Shown here in pieces: positions 35,281-45,200 of a stretch of 64,000 nucleotides of DNA (positions are counted from its first letter, which is position 1; each line of letters opens with the position of its first letter). This DNA is from Hymenobacter sp. BT559. GTDB lineage: Bacteria > Bacteroidota > Bacteroidia > Cytophagales > Hymenobacteraceae. The translations under genes were made by a program, and so were the position numbers. The stretch is taken from the NCBI RefSeq assembly GCF_016427535.1, contig NZ_JAELXV010000004.1, forward strand, positions 248,001 to 312,000. The letters are read 5' to 3'. The notes beneath the pieces were generated by a model. That model was not told the origin of the DNA. It saw only the letters and a list, made by a program, of their open reading frames with translations, and ran no database searches.

Positions 35281-36591
35281 ATGAAAATTAGCATCTTCTG
35301 GCATCGGCGCGACCTACGCTTTCAAGACAATGCGGGGCTGGCGGCCGCGCTGCAAAGCGGGCATCCGGTGCTGGCCTTGTTCATTTACGACCAAACCATC
35401 CTCGAAAAGCTACCTAGGGAAGACGCCCGCCTCACGTTCATCTTCGACCACGTGGAGCGGCTGGCCGACGAGGCGCACGAGGCCGGCGGTGGCTTCGTGG
35501 CCCGCTTCGGCAAGGTGCCGGAGGTGTTCAAGCAGTTGCTGGAAGACTACGACGTGGCCGCCATCTACACCAACGAGGATTACGAGCCCTACGCCACCGA
35601 GCGCGACACGGCCGTGGCCAAGCTCGCCGAGAAAGCCGGCGCAGAGTTCAAGGCCTTCAAGGACCAAGTTATTTTCGCCAAAGACGAGATACTGACCAAG
35701 AACGGTAAGCCGTCGAAGGTATTTGGCGCCTACTCCAAGGCCTGGCAAGCCCGAGTGAAGCCGGAGGACTTCAAGCCTCACCCTTCGCAGCGGCTATTCA
35801 AAAAAGAGAACCTAGCGGCGCTCAAGGCTAGCGACAAAAAGCGCCCTACCCTAAAGGACCTAGGCTTTGAGCGGCACGAGCAGCTGACGCCGCCGGCCCG
35901 CTTGCCCGATGCCGATGTGGTGAAGCATTACGACAAAACCCGCGATTTTCCGGCCGATAACAAGGGCACCACGCACCGCTCGGTGCATCTGCGGTTCGGC
36001 ACCATTAGCATCCGGCAAATCATGCAGCAGGCGCAGGAGCTGAACAACAAGCTCTTGAACGAGATGATATGGCGTGACTTCTTCATGATGCTGCTCTGGC
36101 ACTATCCTAACACGTCGTATGAGGCCTACGACCCCAAAATGCGCCACCTGCCCTACCGCGACGACCCCGAGCAGTACCAGGCCTGGACGGAAGGCCGCAC
36201 CGGCTACCCGCTCGTGGATGCGGGCATGCGCCAGCTCAACCAATCGGGCTATATGCACAACCGCGCCCGCATCGCGGCGGCGGGCTTTTTGGTCAAGCAA
36301 CTGTTCATGGATTGGAAGATTGGCGAGCATTACTTCTCCGAAAAGCTCATCGACTACGACATGAGCAACAACATCGGCAACTGGCAGTGGATGGCCGGCA
36401 CCGGCGCCGTGGCCGCGCCCTGGTTTCGGATATACAGCCCCGAAAGCCAGCTCAAGCAATACGACCCTGATTATAAGTACGTAAAGCAGTGGGTGCCCGA
36501 GTTTGGCACCGACGACTATCCGGCCCCGATAGTAGACCATAAGTTCGGCCGTGAGCGCGCCCTCGACCTTATCCGCAAGGGCCGTAAATAA
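35281..36591 (+). CDS. phrB: Deoxyribodipyrimidine photo-lyase (class I)
   Basis: The product is 436 residues. The N-terminal antenna domain starts ISIFWHRRDLRFQDNAGLAA. The C-terminal FAD domain holds EMIWRDFFMMLLWHYPNT, GYPLVDAGMRQLNQSGYMHN and DYDMSNNIGNWQWMAGTG, the flavin- and lesion-binding core. It repairs UV-made cyclobutane dimers using blue light. The TetR-family gene starts 46 bp downstream and may share its transcript. Confidence 0.95.
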   Translation: MKISIFWHRRDLRFQDNAGLAAALQSGHPVLALFIYDQTILEKLPREDARLTFIFDHVERLADEAHEAGGGFVARFGKVPEVFKQLLEDYDVAAIYTNEDYEPYATERDTAVAKLAEKAGAEFKAFKDQVIFAKDEILTKNGKPSKVFGAYSKAWQARVKPEDFKPHPSQRLFKKENLAALKASDKKRPTLKDLGFERHEQLTPPARLPDADVVKHYDKTRDFPADNKGTTHRSVHLRFGTISIRQIMQQAQELNNKLLNEMIWRDFFMMLLWHYPNTSYEAYDPKMRHLPYRDDPEQYQAWTEGRTGYPLVDAGMRQLNQSGYMHNRARIAAAGFLVKQLFMDWKIGEHYFSEKLIDYDMSNNIGNWQWMAGTGAVAAPWFRIYSPESQLKQYDPDYKYVKQWVPEFGTDDYPAPIVDHKFGRERALDLIRKGRK

Positions 36592-36637
36592 GCGACCTAG
36601 GCCCGAACCAGGCCCGTGCGGTAGTGGTTATAGAGGC

Positions 36638-37273
36638 ATGGAATCCTCTGCTCTCAAAGCCGCTTACCTCGACTACCTGCGCCGCCACGGCCACGCGCCC
36701 AAAACCGTGTTTGCCTTCGCTGAGGCACAGGGTATTTCGGAGGGCGAGTTCTACCGCTCGTTTGCGTCCTTCGCCGCCATCGACCGCGAAACCTGGGCCG
36801 ATTTTGGCCGCGAGGCCCGCGAGCAAGCCGCCCAAGAGCCCGCCTGGCAGAACTACAGCAGCCGCGAGCGTTTGCTGGCCTTCTACTACACGCTGCTCGA
36901 AATCTTGAAGAACAACCGCAGCTTCGTACTGCTTACCCTAGGTCGCTCGCAAAAGCGAATGCCGGCCTTGGTGCCCAAGGTCTTGAACAAGTTCGAGGCT
37001 GATTTTAAATTCTTCGTGGAAGAGCTGCTGCACACCGGCCGCAATACGGGCGAGGTGGCCAGCCGGCCCTTCTTGCAGGATGGCTACGGCCGCATATTCA
37101 TGCGCCAGCTCCAGTTTATTCTGCTCTATTTCGTGCGCGATGAGTCGGCCAACTTCGAGCGCACCGACGCCGCCGTAGAGAAAGCCGTGACACTGAGCTT
37201 CGACTTAGTGGGCCGCAACACATTTGATTCGGCCCTAGACTTCGGACGGTTTCTGCTGCAAAAGCGGGCCTAG
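36638..37273 (+). CDS. TetR-family transcriptional regulator
   Basis: ATG at 36638 (MESSALKAAYLDYLRRHG) gives 211 residues; the longer frame overlaps phrB and is unlikely. The helix-turn-helix is about residues 8-50 (TVFAFAEAQGISEGEFYRSF). The ligand domain is all-helical. Its target is unknown. The close position behind phrB hints at stress or light control but does not show it. Confidence 0.8.
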   Translation: MESSALKAAYLDYLRRHGHAPKTVFAFAEAQGISEGEFYRSFASFAAIDRETWADFGREAREQAAQEPAWQNYSSRERLLAFYYTLLEILKNNRSFVLLTLGRSQKRMPALVPKVLNKFEADFKFFVEELLHTGRNTGEVASRPFLQDGYGRIFMRQLQFILLYFVRDESANFERTDAAVEKAVTLSFDLVGRNTFDSALDFGRFLLQKRA

Positions 37274-37302
37274 AAACGCAGCCTTAATTTTTAGGCGACA
37301 CT

Positions 37303-37397
37303 ACTAACCGTCTGTCATGCTGACGAAGAAAGCATCTTATCAGGTTAGAATCTTGCGTGATAAGATGCTTCCTTCGTCAGCATGACAGACGGTTAGT
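37303..37397. repeat. 40-bp inverted repeat (CTAACCGTCTGTCATGCTGA family)
   Basis: Arms 37303-37342 and 37358-37397 differ at one base. The loop is 15 nt. It lies between the TetR stop and the kinase start, close to the latter. Confidence 0.95.
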
Positions 37398-37447
37398 GAA
37401 TGCTTTCGCCATTACAATCTTCCTATCCTTCTCGACCTATCCCAACA

Positions 37448-38761
37448 ATGTCTGACCAACCTCAGGAATCGCTGCCGACCTCCAAAGTGGCGCGCGCCGC
37501 TCGCTTCGCTAAAACCGGCTTCAAAGTAGGCGCCAACTACGTGCAGCACTACGCCAAAAAGGCGGTGGGTGCCGACGCCACCACCGCCGAACTGCATCAG
37601 GCTAACGCTGAGGAGCTGTACGGCACGCTCAGCGAGATGAAGGGCTCGGTCTTGAAGGTGGCCCAGATGCTGGCGATGGAGAAAAACCTGCTGCCCCCGG
37701 CCTACGCCGAGCAGTTTCGGCAGGCGCAGTACCAAACTCCGCCGCTGTCGGGGCCGCTGGTGGTGAAGGCGTTTCGCGATGCTTTTGGGCACTCGCCGAG
37801 CGAGGTTTTTGACGAGTTTGACCCTAATGCCCGGCAGGCGGCCAGCATTGGGCAGGTGCACTTTGCCCGCAAGCTGGGCAAGGACTTAGCCGTGAAAGTG
37901 CAGTATCCCGGCGTGGGCGCCAGCATCCAGTCCGACATTGCGATGGTGAAGCCGGTGGCACTGCGCATTATGGGCCTAAAGGAGGAAACGCTGCGGCCCT
38001 ACATCGCCGAAGTTGAGGCGCGCTTGCTCGAAGAGACTGATTATAAGCTTGAACTAAGCCGCGGCCAGGCCGTGGCGGCCAAGTGCGGCCACCTGCCGCA
38101 CTTGCAGTTTCCGGCCTACTACCCGGCCCTGTCATCAGCACGCATCCTGACTATGGATTGGCTGCCCGGCCAGCACATGAAGGAGTTTTTGGCCACTAAC
38201 CCCAGCCAGGAGGTACGCAATCAGCTCGGCCAGGCGCTTTGGGATTTCTACCAGTACCAGCTGCGCGAATTGCGGCAGCTCCACGCCGACCCGCACCCCG
38301 GCAATTTCCTCTTCAGCACCACCAATGGCGGCACCGTGGGCGTGCTCGATTTTGGCTGTATCAAAGATGTGCCTGCGTTAGAGCAGCAGCAATTTCTGGC
38401 CCTGCTCGACCCGGCCACTCTCGCCGACCCCGGCCGCCTCGAAAGCCTGCTGACCGAAGCCGGCGTGCTGCGCCCCGGCGACGCGCCGGCCCTGCGCGAA
38501 ATGTACCTGCGCACCCTCACGCAGTCGCTAGGCCTAGTGGGCCGCCCCTTCCGCGAGGACACCTTCGACTTCGGCGACCCGAGCTACATGCAGAGCCTCT
38601 ATGCGTTGGGCGACGACCTGATGCAGGACAAGGACCTGCGCCAGCAGCGCGAGCCCCGCGGCTCGGCCCACTTCGTGTACCTCAACCGCACATATGTCGG
38701 CCTTTTTTCGCTGCTCACTGACCTAGGGGCCGTGGTGCGCACCGTGCCAGCCGCAGCCTAG
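37448..38761 (+). CDS. ABC1/AarF/UbiB-family protein kinase-like protein
   Basis: ATG at 37448 (MSDQPQESLP) gives 437 residues. Motifs in order are the KxGQ-type helix as MKGSVLKVAQMLAMEKNLLP (Ala instead of Gly), the Ala-rich loop AASIGQVHFA, the catalytic Lys LAVKVQYPGV, HADPHPGNFLF and the metal-binding LDFGCIKD. The family is linked to quinone synthesis and membrane lipid homeostasis through ATPase activity. It ends in a CTAG that is also the stop of the convergent GH105 gene. Confidence 0.9.
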   Translation: MSDQPQESLPTSKVARAARFAKTGFKVGANYVQHYAKKAVGADATTAELHQANAEELYGTLSEMKGSVLKVAQMLAMEKNLLPPAYAEQFRQAQYQTPPLSGPLVVKAFRDAFGHSPSEVFDEFDPNARQAASIGQVHFARKLGKDLAVKVQYPGVGASIQSDIAMVKPVALRIMGLKEETLRPYIAEVEARLLEETDYKLELSRGQAVAAKCGHLPHLQFPAYYPALSSARILTMDWLPGQHMKEFLATNPSQEVRNQLGQALWDFYQYQLRELRQLHADPHPGNFLFSTTNGGTVGVLDFGCIKDVPALEQQQFLALLDPATLADPGRLESLLTEAGVLRPGDAPALREMYLRTLTQSLGLVGRPFREDTFDFGDPSYMQSLYALGDDLMQDKDLRQQREPRGSAHFVYLNRTYVGLFSLLTDLGAVVRTVPAAA

Positions 38762-39933
38762 CGAGCGGTTTCCATCTCCAGGCTAGCCATGATAAATGGG
38801 CCCACGCCCTTGAAATCGTTTTTCTTCAGCGGCTCGTTGAGGTAGTATTCGTAGGAGCCATCGCGGTAGGGCGAGCCGCCCAAGCCGCCCACGCTCACGG
38901 TGCCGGTTAGCGCCAGCGAGCCATCTGGCTCGGTCTGCACAAACTGCTGGAGGATGCCCGCGTAGCCTTGCTTGGCTACGGCCGCGTATTTCTTATCGAG
39001 GTACCCTAGGCGCACGCCCTTGGCCAGGGCGTAGACGAACATGCACGAGCCCGACGCCTCGACGTAGTTGCCGGCCCGCTGGCCTTGGTCGGTAACCTGA
39101 AACCAGCAGCAAGTTTTGGCATCCTGGTAGCGGGCCAGCACCGGCGCCAGGCGCTGCAAATACTTGACTAACTGCACCCGCTGTGGATGGCTTTTAGGGA
39201 AGTAGTCGAGCACATCGACCAGCGCCATCGCGTACCAGCCCATGCCCCGGCTCCAAAAATTGGGTGATTGGCCGGTGCTGGAGTTGGCCCATTTCTGGGC
39301 GTGGCTTTCGTCCCAGCCGTGGTAGAGCAGGCCGGTTTTGGGGTCTACAAGGTGCTTTTCTACCAGGGCAAATTGCTGGGCCACATGGTCGAAACCGGCT
39401 GGCTCGGCAAATACTTGGCTGTATTCGGCGGCGAAGGGCTCGGCCATGTAGAGGCCATCGAGCCACATTTGGCTGGTATACTTTTTCTTGTGCCAGTAGC
39501 CGCCTTCGCTGGTGTGCGGCTGCTTAGCTAGTTGCTGGTGTAGCAGTTGCGCCGCCTGCCGATATATGGCTTGGCGCGGACCAGGCGCCCGACCTAGGGC
39601 CAGCAGCACCCGGCCAGTATTGATGTTGTCGAGGTTGTAGTCCTCCGCCTTATAACCCACGATAGTGCCATCGCCGGGCAGCGAATAATCTAGCGTGCGC
39701 CCTACGTAGTCGTGGTAGCGGGGCAGGCCGGTCTGCTGTGCCACCCGCTTGATAGCCAGCAGCATCAGGCCCTTCTCGTAGCCCCAGCGGGCCGCTTTGT
39801 TCTGAGCCAGGCCCAGCGAATCGGGATACCAACGCAGGAAGGCATCGGCCATGCGCTGCGAGTAGGGCTTAGGCGCTGTAGGCTGAGCTAAAGCAGCAGT
39901 ACTGAGCAGCAGGCAGATAAGAAAGCGAAGCAT
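38758..39933 (-). CDS. Glycoside hydrolase family 105/88 (unsaturated rhamnogalacturonyl hydrolase type)
   Basis: The product is 391 residues with a signal peptide ending ALAQ. The (alpha/alpha)6 signatures are RWGYEKGLMLLAI, DNINTGRVLLAL and YTSQMWLDGLYMAEPFAAEY with the candidate catalytic Asp, plus NFWSRGMGWYAMALVDVLDY. The family removes the unsaturated uronic acid left by pectin lyases. It leads a three-gene minus-strand carbohydrate group with 40063-45702. Its stop overlaps the stop of the kinase gene on a palindromic CTAG. Confidence 0.9.
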   Translation of the reverse strand: MLRFLICLLLSTAALAQPTAPKPYSQRMADAFLRWYPDSLGLAQNKAARWGYEKGLMLLAIKRVAQQTGLPRYHDYVGRTLDYSLPGDGTIVGYKAEDYNLDNINTGRVLLALGRAPGPRQAIYRQAAQLLHQQLAKQPHTSEGGYWHKKKYTSQMWLDGLYMAEPFAAEYSQVFAEPAGFDHVAQQFALVEKHLVDPKTGLLYHGWDESHAQKWANSSTGQSPNFWSRGMGWYAMALVDVLDYFPKSHPQRVQLVKYLQRLAPVLARYQDAKTCCWFQVTDQGQRAGNYVEASGSCMFVYALAKGVRLGYLDKKYAAVAKQGYAGILQQFVQTEPDGSLALTGTVSVGGLGGSPYRDGSYEYYLNEPLKKNDFKGVGPFIMASLEMETAR

Positions 39934-39940
39934 AAGTAAA

Positions 39941-40053
39941 GTAGCGTGGACTCTGCGAGTCCGCGAGTGAGCGCAGCGAGCATTCTACGTTCTAATCTAT
40001 CCAGACGCAGATGCTCGCTGCGCTCACTCGCGGACTCGCAGAGTCCACGCTAC
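39941..40053. repeat. Perfect 42-bp inverted repeat (GTAGCGTGGACTCTGCGAGT family)
   Basis: Arm 39941-39982 is exactly mirrored at 40012-40053 with a 29-nt spacer. It fills the gap between the GH105 start and the next gene's stop. Confidence 0.95.
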
Positions 40054-40062
40054 TGCCTGATT

Positions 40063-42210
40063 TTAAGGCATTTTTTGGAGGCCTTCCCAACGCACTTTCC
40101 AGGTTTTGGGAATGCCGGGGTTGGCTTCTTTGCAGCCGTCGTAGCCGGCGCACATGAGGGCCACAGCGGCGAGCAGGCCACCATTGCCGGGCAGGTAGAG
40201 AGGCAGGCGGCCTTCCTGGTAGTTGTGGCCGTTGGGGAGGTAGGTATTGGTACGCACCTTCATCAGCAGGGCATCCACCGCCTTTTCGGGCAGCCCGAGG
40301 CGAGTGGCCGTCATCGAGGTAAGGGGGAAGTCCCAGCCCCAGGTTTTGTCCCAACTCCAGTCGGTCCACACCAGGTCGAAGGTGCGGCGCATGGTGGCAG
40401 CATCTTGCTGGCCGGTGGCGGGCATGAAGCCTAGGGCCCCGAGCACGGCAGGGTGGTCGGTTTTGTACTCGGGGTTGGTGTAGGAGTCAGGCGCGCTTTC
40501 AGCGGCCAGGTACACGCCATTGGCCTGAGGCAGCTGGGCGAGCTTGTCCAGCACTTCATCCCACTTGGCGTTGCGCGGCTGACCTAGGCGCTCGCGCCAC
40601 TTTTGCGCCGTTTCGAGGGCCCAATGCCAATACACCAGCTCAAAGGTGGGGTTGAAGGTTTCCTCCGCTTTAAACCGCTCCTGGGCCGGAATGACGCCCT
40701 TGCCAAGGATGTAACGGCCTTTTTCTTTCTCCAAAAACGGGTACGAAGCGATGAATTCAGCCGTTTGGTTTACACGCTCTTGGTACAGCTTGAGGGTAGC
40801 TGCGTTGGGGTGAGCGCGGTAGGCTTCTTCGGCAAAGTAGATGGTGTGCGGCTGCTGCCAGATAAGAAACGCGCCCACCGACGACGGTCCTTCGGCGCCC
40901 CAGGGGTCGGTCATTTTCTGCCAGCGCCAGCCGGCGTAGCCTTGGCGCTGGGCAATGGCGCGGGCCTCGGCCTGCACGTCGGGGCGGGCGTACCAGGTTA
41001 GGCTGCGTTCCAGGATTTCGGGTCGACCCCACAGCGCGAAGTGGGCCGCGTGCCACCAGTGCATTTCGAGGTGCGGGCGGCCGTACCAGCTATTAAGCAG
41101 CAAACCAGTTTCTTGCGGGGGCTGCGAGCCGGCATTGTGCACCTTAGTAAGGTACTGCGAGAGCACGATGCGGCGCTCCAATTCGGCGGCCCTAGGGTCG
41201 GCGGTACCGCTAAAATCGACCGCGCCGCCGCTACGCCAGAAGGTGCGCCACTGTTCTTGACTATTGTTCAGGGTATAAGAGAAAGTAGGAGTGCCTCCCG
41301 TTTTGCGGGGCGAAAAACGGGCGCTTATTTCCATCGAATTACGTTGCCGGCCTGGCGTGAGTATAAACTCGTGCGGCCGGCTGGGTACCAGCTTGGCCGC
41401 GCCCGACCAGCCCAATTGTACGAAATAACGGGTCGTATCAATTTGGTGCGTTAGCCAAGCGAGTCCGTCTTGTAGGTCTGCTTCTTTTACAATAGCAGAA
41501 GTGTGTTTGTCGGAATGCGAATAATCAGTGGCCATGTCAGCCCAGCCGGCCGTGGGAAAGGGAAAGCGCAGCGCCACCTTCAGCCGCCCGGTTTTCAGTA
41601 GCTCCGAGGTGACCCGAGCTGCCACGGCATCCTGCGTTTGGTGGCCCACGGTTATGACATCCACGGCCGTACCCTCCACTGTGAAGTGGCTGCGGATTTC
41701 GCCCGTCCACGGGTTCAGCTCCTGGTGAATGTTCTTGATATCCTGCACGGTGGCGGGCTGGCCGTTTTTCTTCAGAATAACGAACCCTAGGTTGCCCAAC
41801 TGCAAGCGGTGTGGGTTAGCCCGCAGGTAGTCTACAGCTTCTTTGTTGCCGGGCGTTTTCACCTGCACCGCATAGGGTACGGGGCGGCCGTTGAGGGTGT
41901 AGGTGCGCAGGCTGGCGTCGAACTTATATCCCTCTTTATTCGGAAAGCGGTGCCAGCCCCACTCCGACTCGGTGCCCAGCGGCAGGCCTTTTTCGTAGTG
42001 CAGCGGGAAGGTTTGCAGGCCTGTCATGTCGGCCGTGAAGGCAAATTTGCCGTTGCCCACCGACAGCGAATTGAGCGAGTCAGTAGTCGTAACAACGACT
42101 TTGTGACGCTCGACGAGCGCCTGGCGGTCGATGGGCGCCGGCTGCGCAGTGAGGGAGCGCGAGGCTAGAAACAGCAGTCCTCTAACGAGGGCAAAACCAG
42201 TATTTTTCAT
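40063..42210 (-). CDS. GH65-like (alpha/alpha)6-barrel glycoside hydrolase, secreted
   Basis: The product is about 715 residues (ATG at 42210; another at 42216 adds two). A signal peptide ends LTAQ. The N-terminal part (about 25-290) is a beta-sandwich (LNSLSVGNGKFAFTADMTGL, TYTLNGRPVPY). The helical barrel follows, with LLLNSWYGRPHLEMHWWHAA and GPSSVGAFLIWQQPHTIYFA. This layout resembles GH65/GH95-type enzymes, but I cannot name the substrate. It is probably co-expressed with the DUF4450 gene 12 bp upstream. Confidence 0.75.
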   Translation of the reverse strand: MKNTGFALVRGLLFLASRSLTAQPAPIDRQALVERHKVVVTTTDSLNSLSVGNGKFAFTADMTGLQTFPLHYEKGLPLGTESEWGWHRFPNKEGYKFDASLRTYTLNGRPVPYAVQVKTPGNKEAVDYLRANPHRLQLGNLGFVILKKNGQPATVQDIKNIHQELNPWTGEIRSHFTVEGTAVDVITVGHQTQDAVAARVTSELLKTGRLKVALRFPFPTAGWADMATDYSHSDKHTSAIVKEADLQDGLAWLTHQIDTTRYFVQLGWSGAAKLVPSRPHEFILTPGRQRNSMEISARFSPRKTGGTPTFSYTLNNSQEQWRTFWRSGGAVDFSGTADPRAAELERRIVLSQYLTKVHNAGSQPPQETGLLLNSWYGRPHLEMHWWHAAHFALWGRPEILERSLTWYARPDVQAEARAIAQRQGYAGWRWQKMTDPWGAEGPSSVGAFLIWQQPHTIYFAEEAYRAHPNAATLKLYQERVNQTAEFIASYPFLEKEKGRYILGKGVIPAQERFKAEETFNPTFELVYWHWALETAQKWRERLGQPRNAKWDEVLDKLAQLPQANGVYLAAESAPDSYTNPEYKTDHPAVLGALGFMPATGQQDAATMRRTFDLVWTDWSWDKTWGWDFPLTSMTATRLGLPEKAVDALLMKVRTNTYLPNGHNYQEGRLPLYLPGNGGLLAAVALMCAGYDGCKEANPGIPKTWKVRWEGLQKMP

Positions 42211-42222
42211 AAGCATCTCTAA

Positions 42223-45200
42223 TCAATCGCGACCTAGCGTCACGCTCATCAACCCTATCACCACATCGTTGGCCAAGGCCCGCACAGTCAGGCTTTTCAG
42301 CTTTCTCTTAGGGTCGAGTGGCAGCTCCAGCACGGTGGCGGCACCACCGTCAATGGCCTTGGTGCTAAAGCCTTTGATAGTGGTGTACTGGTTGAAGTCT
42401 CTGGTAATGAGGCCGGTCTTGAGGTGCACGCGGTAGGGCTTGGGCACACCTAGACGGAAGGCGAAGCCATCCTCCACGTAGTCTTGTTCGATGGGCCACC
42501 AGGTGTCGGGGTTGCGCAGGGGCAGCGTGGCGGCGGTGCCGTCGGCGTAGGCCACTACTACTTCACCATTAATGAATTGGCTCTGCATGGCGCTGGTGCT
42601 GCCGGCCATCAGGAGCACGGCGCGGCGGGCGCGGCCCCGAAGCGGCAAGGTGGCCTGCCGGGGGTAATTATCCCACTGTGATACAAAGAGGCTATTCTTG
42701 ACGCCGGCCGCGCCCGGCGTGCGCAGGGGCACGCCGCTGGGCAGCTGCACTTCGTTTTTTGCGCCTGCCAACCGGCGCAAACCCGCATCGTCGATGGTGG
42801 CCTGCGTGAGGGGGTAGCACCAGTTGCCGATGCCCTGGGTGGGCAGTTCCAGCGTAGCCGTTTCGGCCCGCGGCGAGAGGTACTTATTCTGAAAAATGCG
42901 GGTTATCTGGTCGTTGTAGTAAGGCCCTAGGTCTACTGGTTCCCACTTGGCGGGCGCCGAGGCGCCCGCAGCTAACGGGTCAGGCAGCGGGCTTGGCACG
43001 CGCAGCTTAACAGGCTCCCACCACTGCAAGTCACCCTGCCGCAGCTGCACAAATGCCGTGCGACTGCCCGGCTGCCCGGCCGCTCGCGCCGCCAAGCCGG
43101 TAGCAGTGGGCTGCGGCTGGCCTAGCGCCTGCTGCGGGTCGAACACAGGCCCCACCGTGGCCGGGGCAAACTGCACCTTGAAGCTGCCGCCAGGAACCAC
43201 TGCCATCTCGGGCGCCGCGGGGCACGGGGCCTGCCCCCGCCATCGAATAGCAACCACATAGCGCGCCGCGGGCGCACTACTGATTTCGATAAGTGGGCGG
43301 CCCACCGCGCCGGGCACGTTGCGCCAGGGGGCGGGCTGGCCGTTTACCGTCACTTGCTCGATGTGGTCGGCCAGGGCGGGCACTTGCAGGCGCAGGACCA
43401 GCTGCTTGGGCAGCAGCTGACTTATCGTATACACCTCGCGCGGCCCTTGGCGCCGAAACTGCAACGCCACATCGGGCACCGTGAGGCGGGCCGAATCCCA
43501 GGCGGCGGGCAGGCCGGGGCGCACGAGCAGGGTATCGCGCAGGGCATTGGGCCGGATGCCAAACAGGCCCTCGACCAGCGAGCGGGCGGCCACCCCAATG
43601 GGGTCGGCAAAGTCGCGGTAGAGCTCACCACGGTTGGCGTCGTAGAAGCTGATTTGCTGAAAGTTGCCGGGGCTGGCGCCTAGGTACATGCTTTCGAGCA
43701 GGGCGCTCTTCCAGAGATGAAAGGCGTCTTCGCGACGGCCAGCCTGCCAGTAAGCCAGCGTAGCGTGCAGGTTTTCGGCTAGCGCCACGTTGTTCAGAGA
43801 CCAATCGTAGGGCTGCCAATTCGTAGTCGAAAGCAGCTGGTAGTTTTCATCGGGCAGCCCCGCTGCCCGCACCGGAATATGTGGAATTTCCGCATCGACG
43901 TAGCGTAGTGCCTGGTAGGCCTGGAAAGCATCAGGCACTTCCGAGTCGAGGGCGTGGTAGATGGTCCAGAGGCCGGCGCTGGGGTGCAAGGCCTTCAGCC
44001 CTAGGGCATCCTGGTATTCGGCGTACCACCCTAGGGCCGGCAGCCACAGGCGCTGCCCTAGCGCAGTCCGGATGCGAGCGGCCTCCTGGCGGTAGGGTGC
44101 GGGGTCTTCGCGCAGCAGCGTGGCCAGCTCGGCCGCTTGCTGGTTGGCGAAGTAGTTATAGGCCGACGTGTGGGTCACAGCGCCGCCGCTGTACTGCAAA
44201 GCGTCGCTGGCCCAAATGGCGGCGTAAGCATCGTAGAGACCATCGCCGTCGGGGTCAAAGTTGCGCTTTTCCCAGGCTAGGTGGCGCTGCAGGGTGGGCC
44301 ACAGCGCGCGGGCCTCGCCTAGGTCACCGGTCCAGCGCAGGTGGCGCAACAGGGCGTCCACGTACACGAGGTTCATGTCGTAGTGGTGGGGCCGGAAGTC
44401 GCCGCCGGGATTGCGGCTGATGTAGCCGCTGCTGAACACCGCCGTGCCCAGTTTTTCGAGCTGCCGGGCCCGGTGCAGGGCCGTGTCGGGCGTAACCGGG
44501 CCAGTGGCGGGGCTGGTGAGTTGCGACTGCGCGTAGGCCCCAATGTGCTGGCTGGCGCGGTCGTGCCAGCCCAGCGGGTCGGCGGCGTAGGGCCCGCGCC
44601 AGCCGTTGAGCCGGATGCGCCAGGCCACCGCGCCGTGCAGGTACGAAGGCGCTTCCCAAATAGCATCGGCGGCCATGGCTAGCGCCCTGCCCAGGGTATT
44701 GATATACGGGTCGGGCGTGCTGACTTGCACCCGATTGGCGAGTGTAGCGCGCGCGGCCTCGGCTTGCGCAAAGGCCCTAGGTAGCTCCTTATAGGCCAAC
44801 TGCTTGCTTGCCGTGGGCTTTAGCACGTTGAAATACAAGGCTTCGCCGGCTCGCACGGGCAGCACCCCGGCCACTACCGGTGCGGCCGTGGCCGCCGAGG
44901 CTAGCAGCTGCGCCGGTGACGCTTGCTGCGTGGCATCGGCTAGCCGGAGCTGCGCAGCGGGCGGCCCCACTCCGGCCAGCAGCTTGGGAACGGGCGGGGT
45001 GGCCGTGGCTTTGGCTGGCTCCCCTACCCCGTAGGTCAGGCTGAAGGCGTTGTTTTTCAAGCTAAACGCATTGCCCCGGCAATACTCCGGCTTGAGATAA
45101 AAGCTGGATTCAGGGTCGGCGCCGATGTCGCCATCACGGCTGAATTTCTTGCCCGTAGCCCCGCCAAAGGCCCATAGCAGCTGCACGCTTTTGGCCGCTA

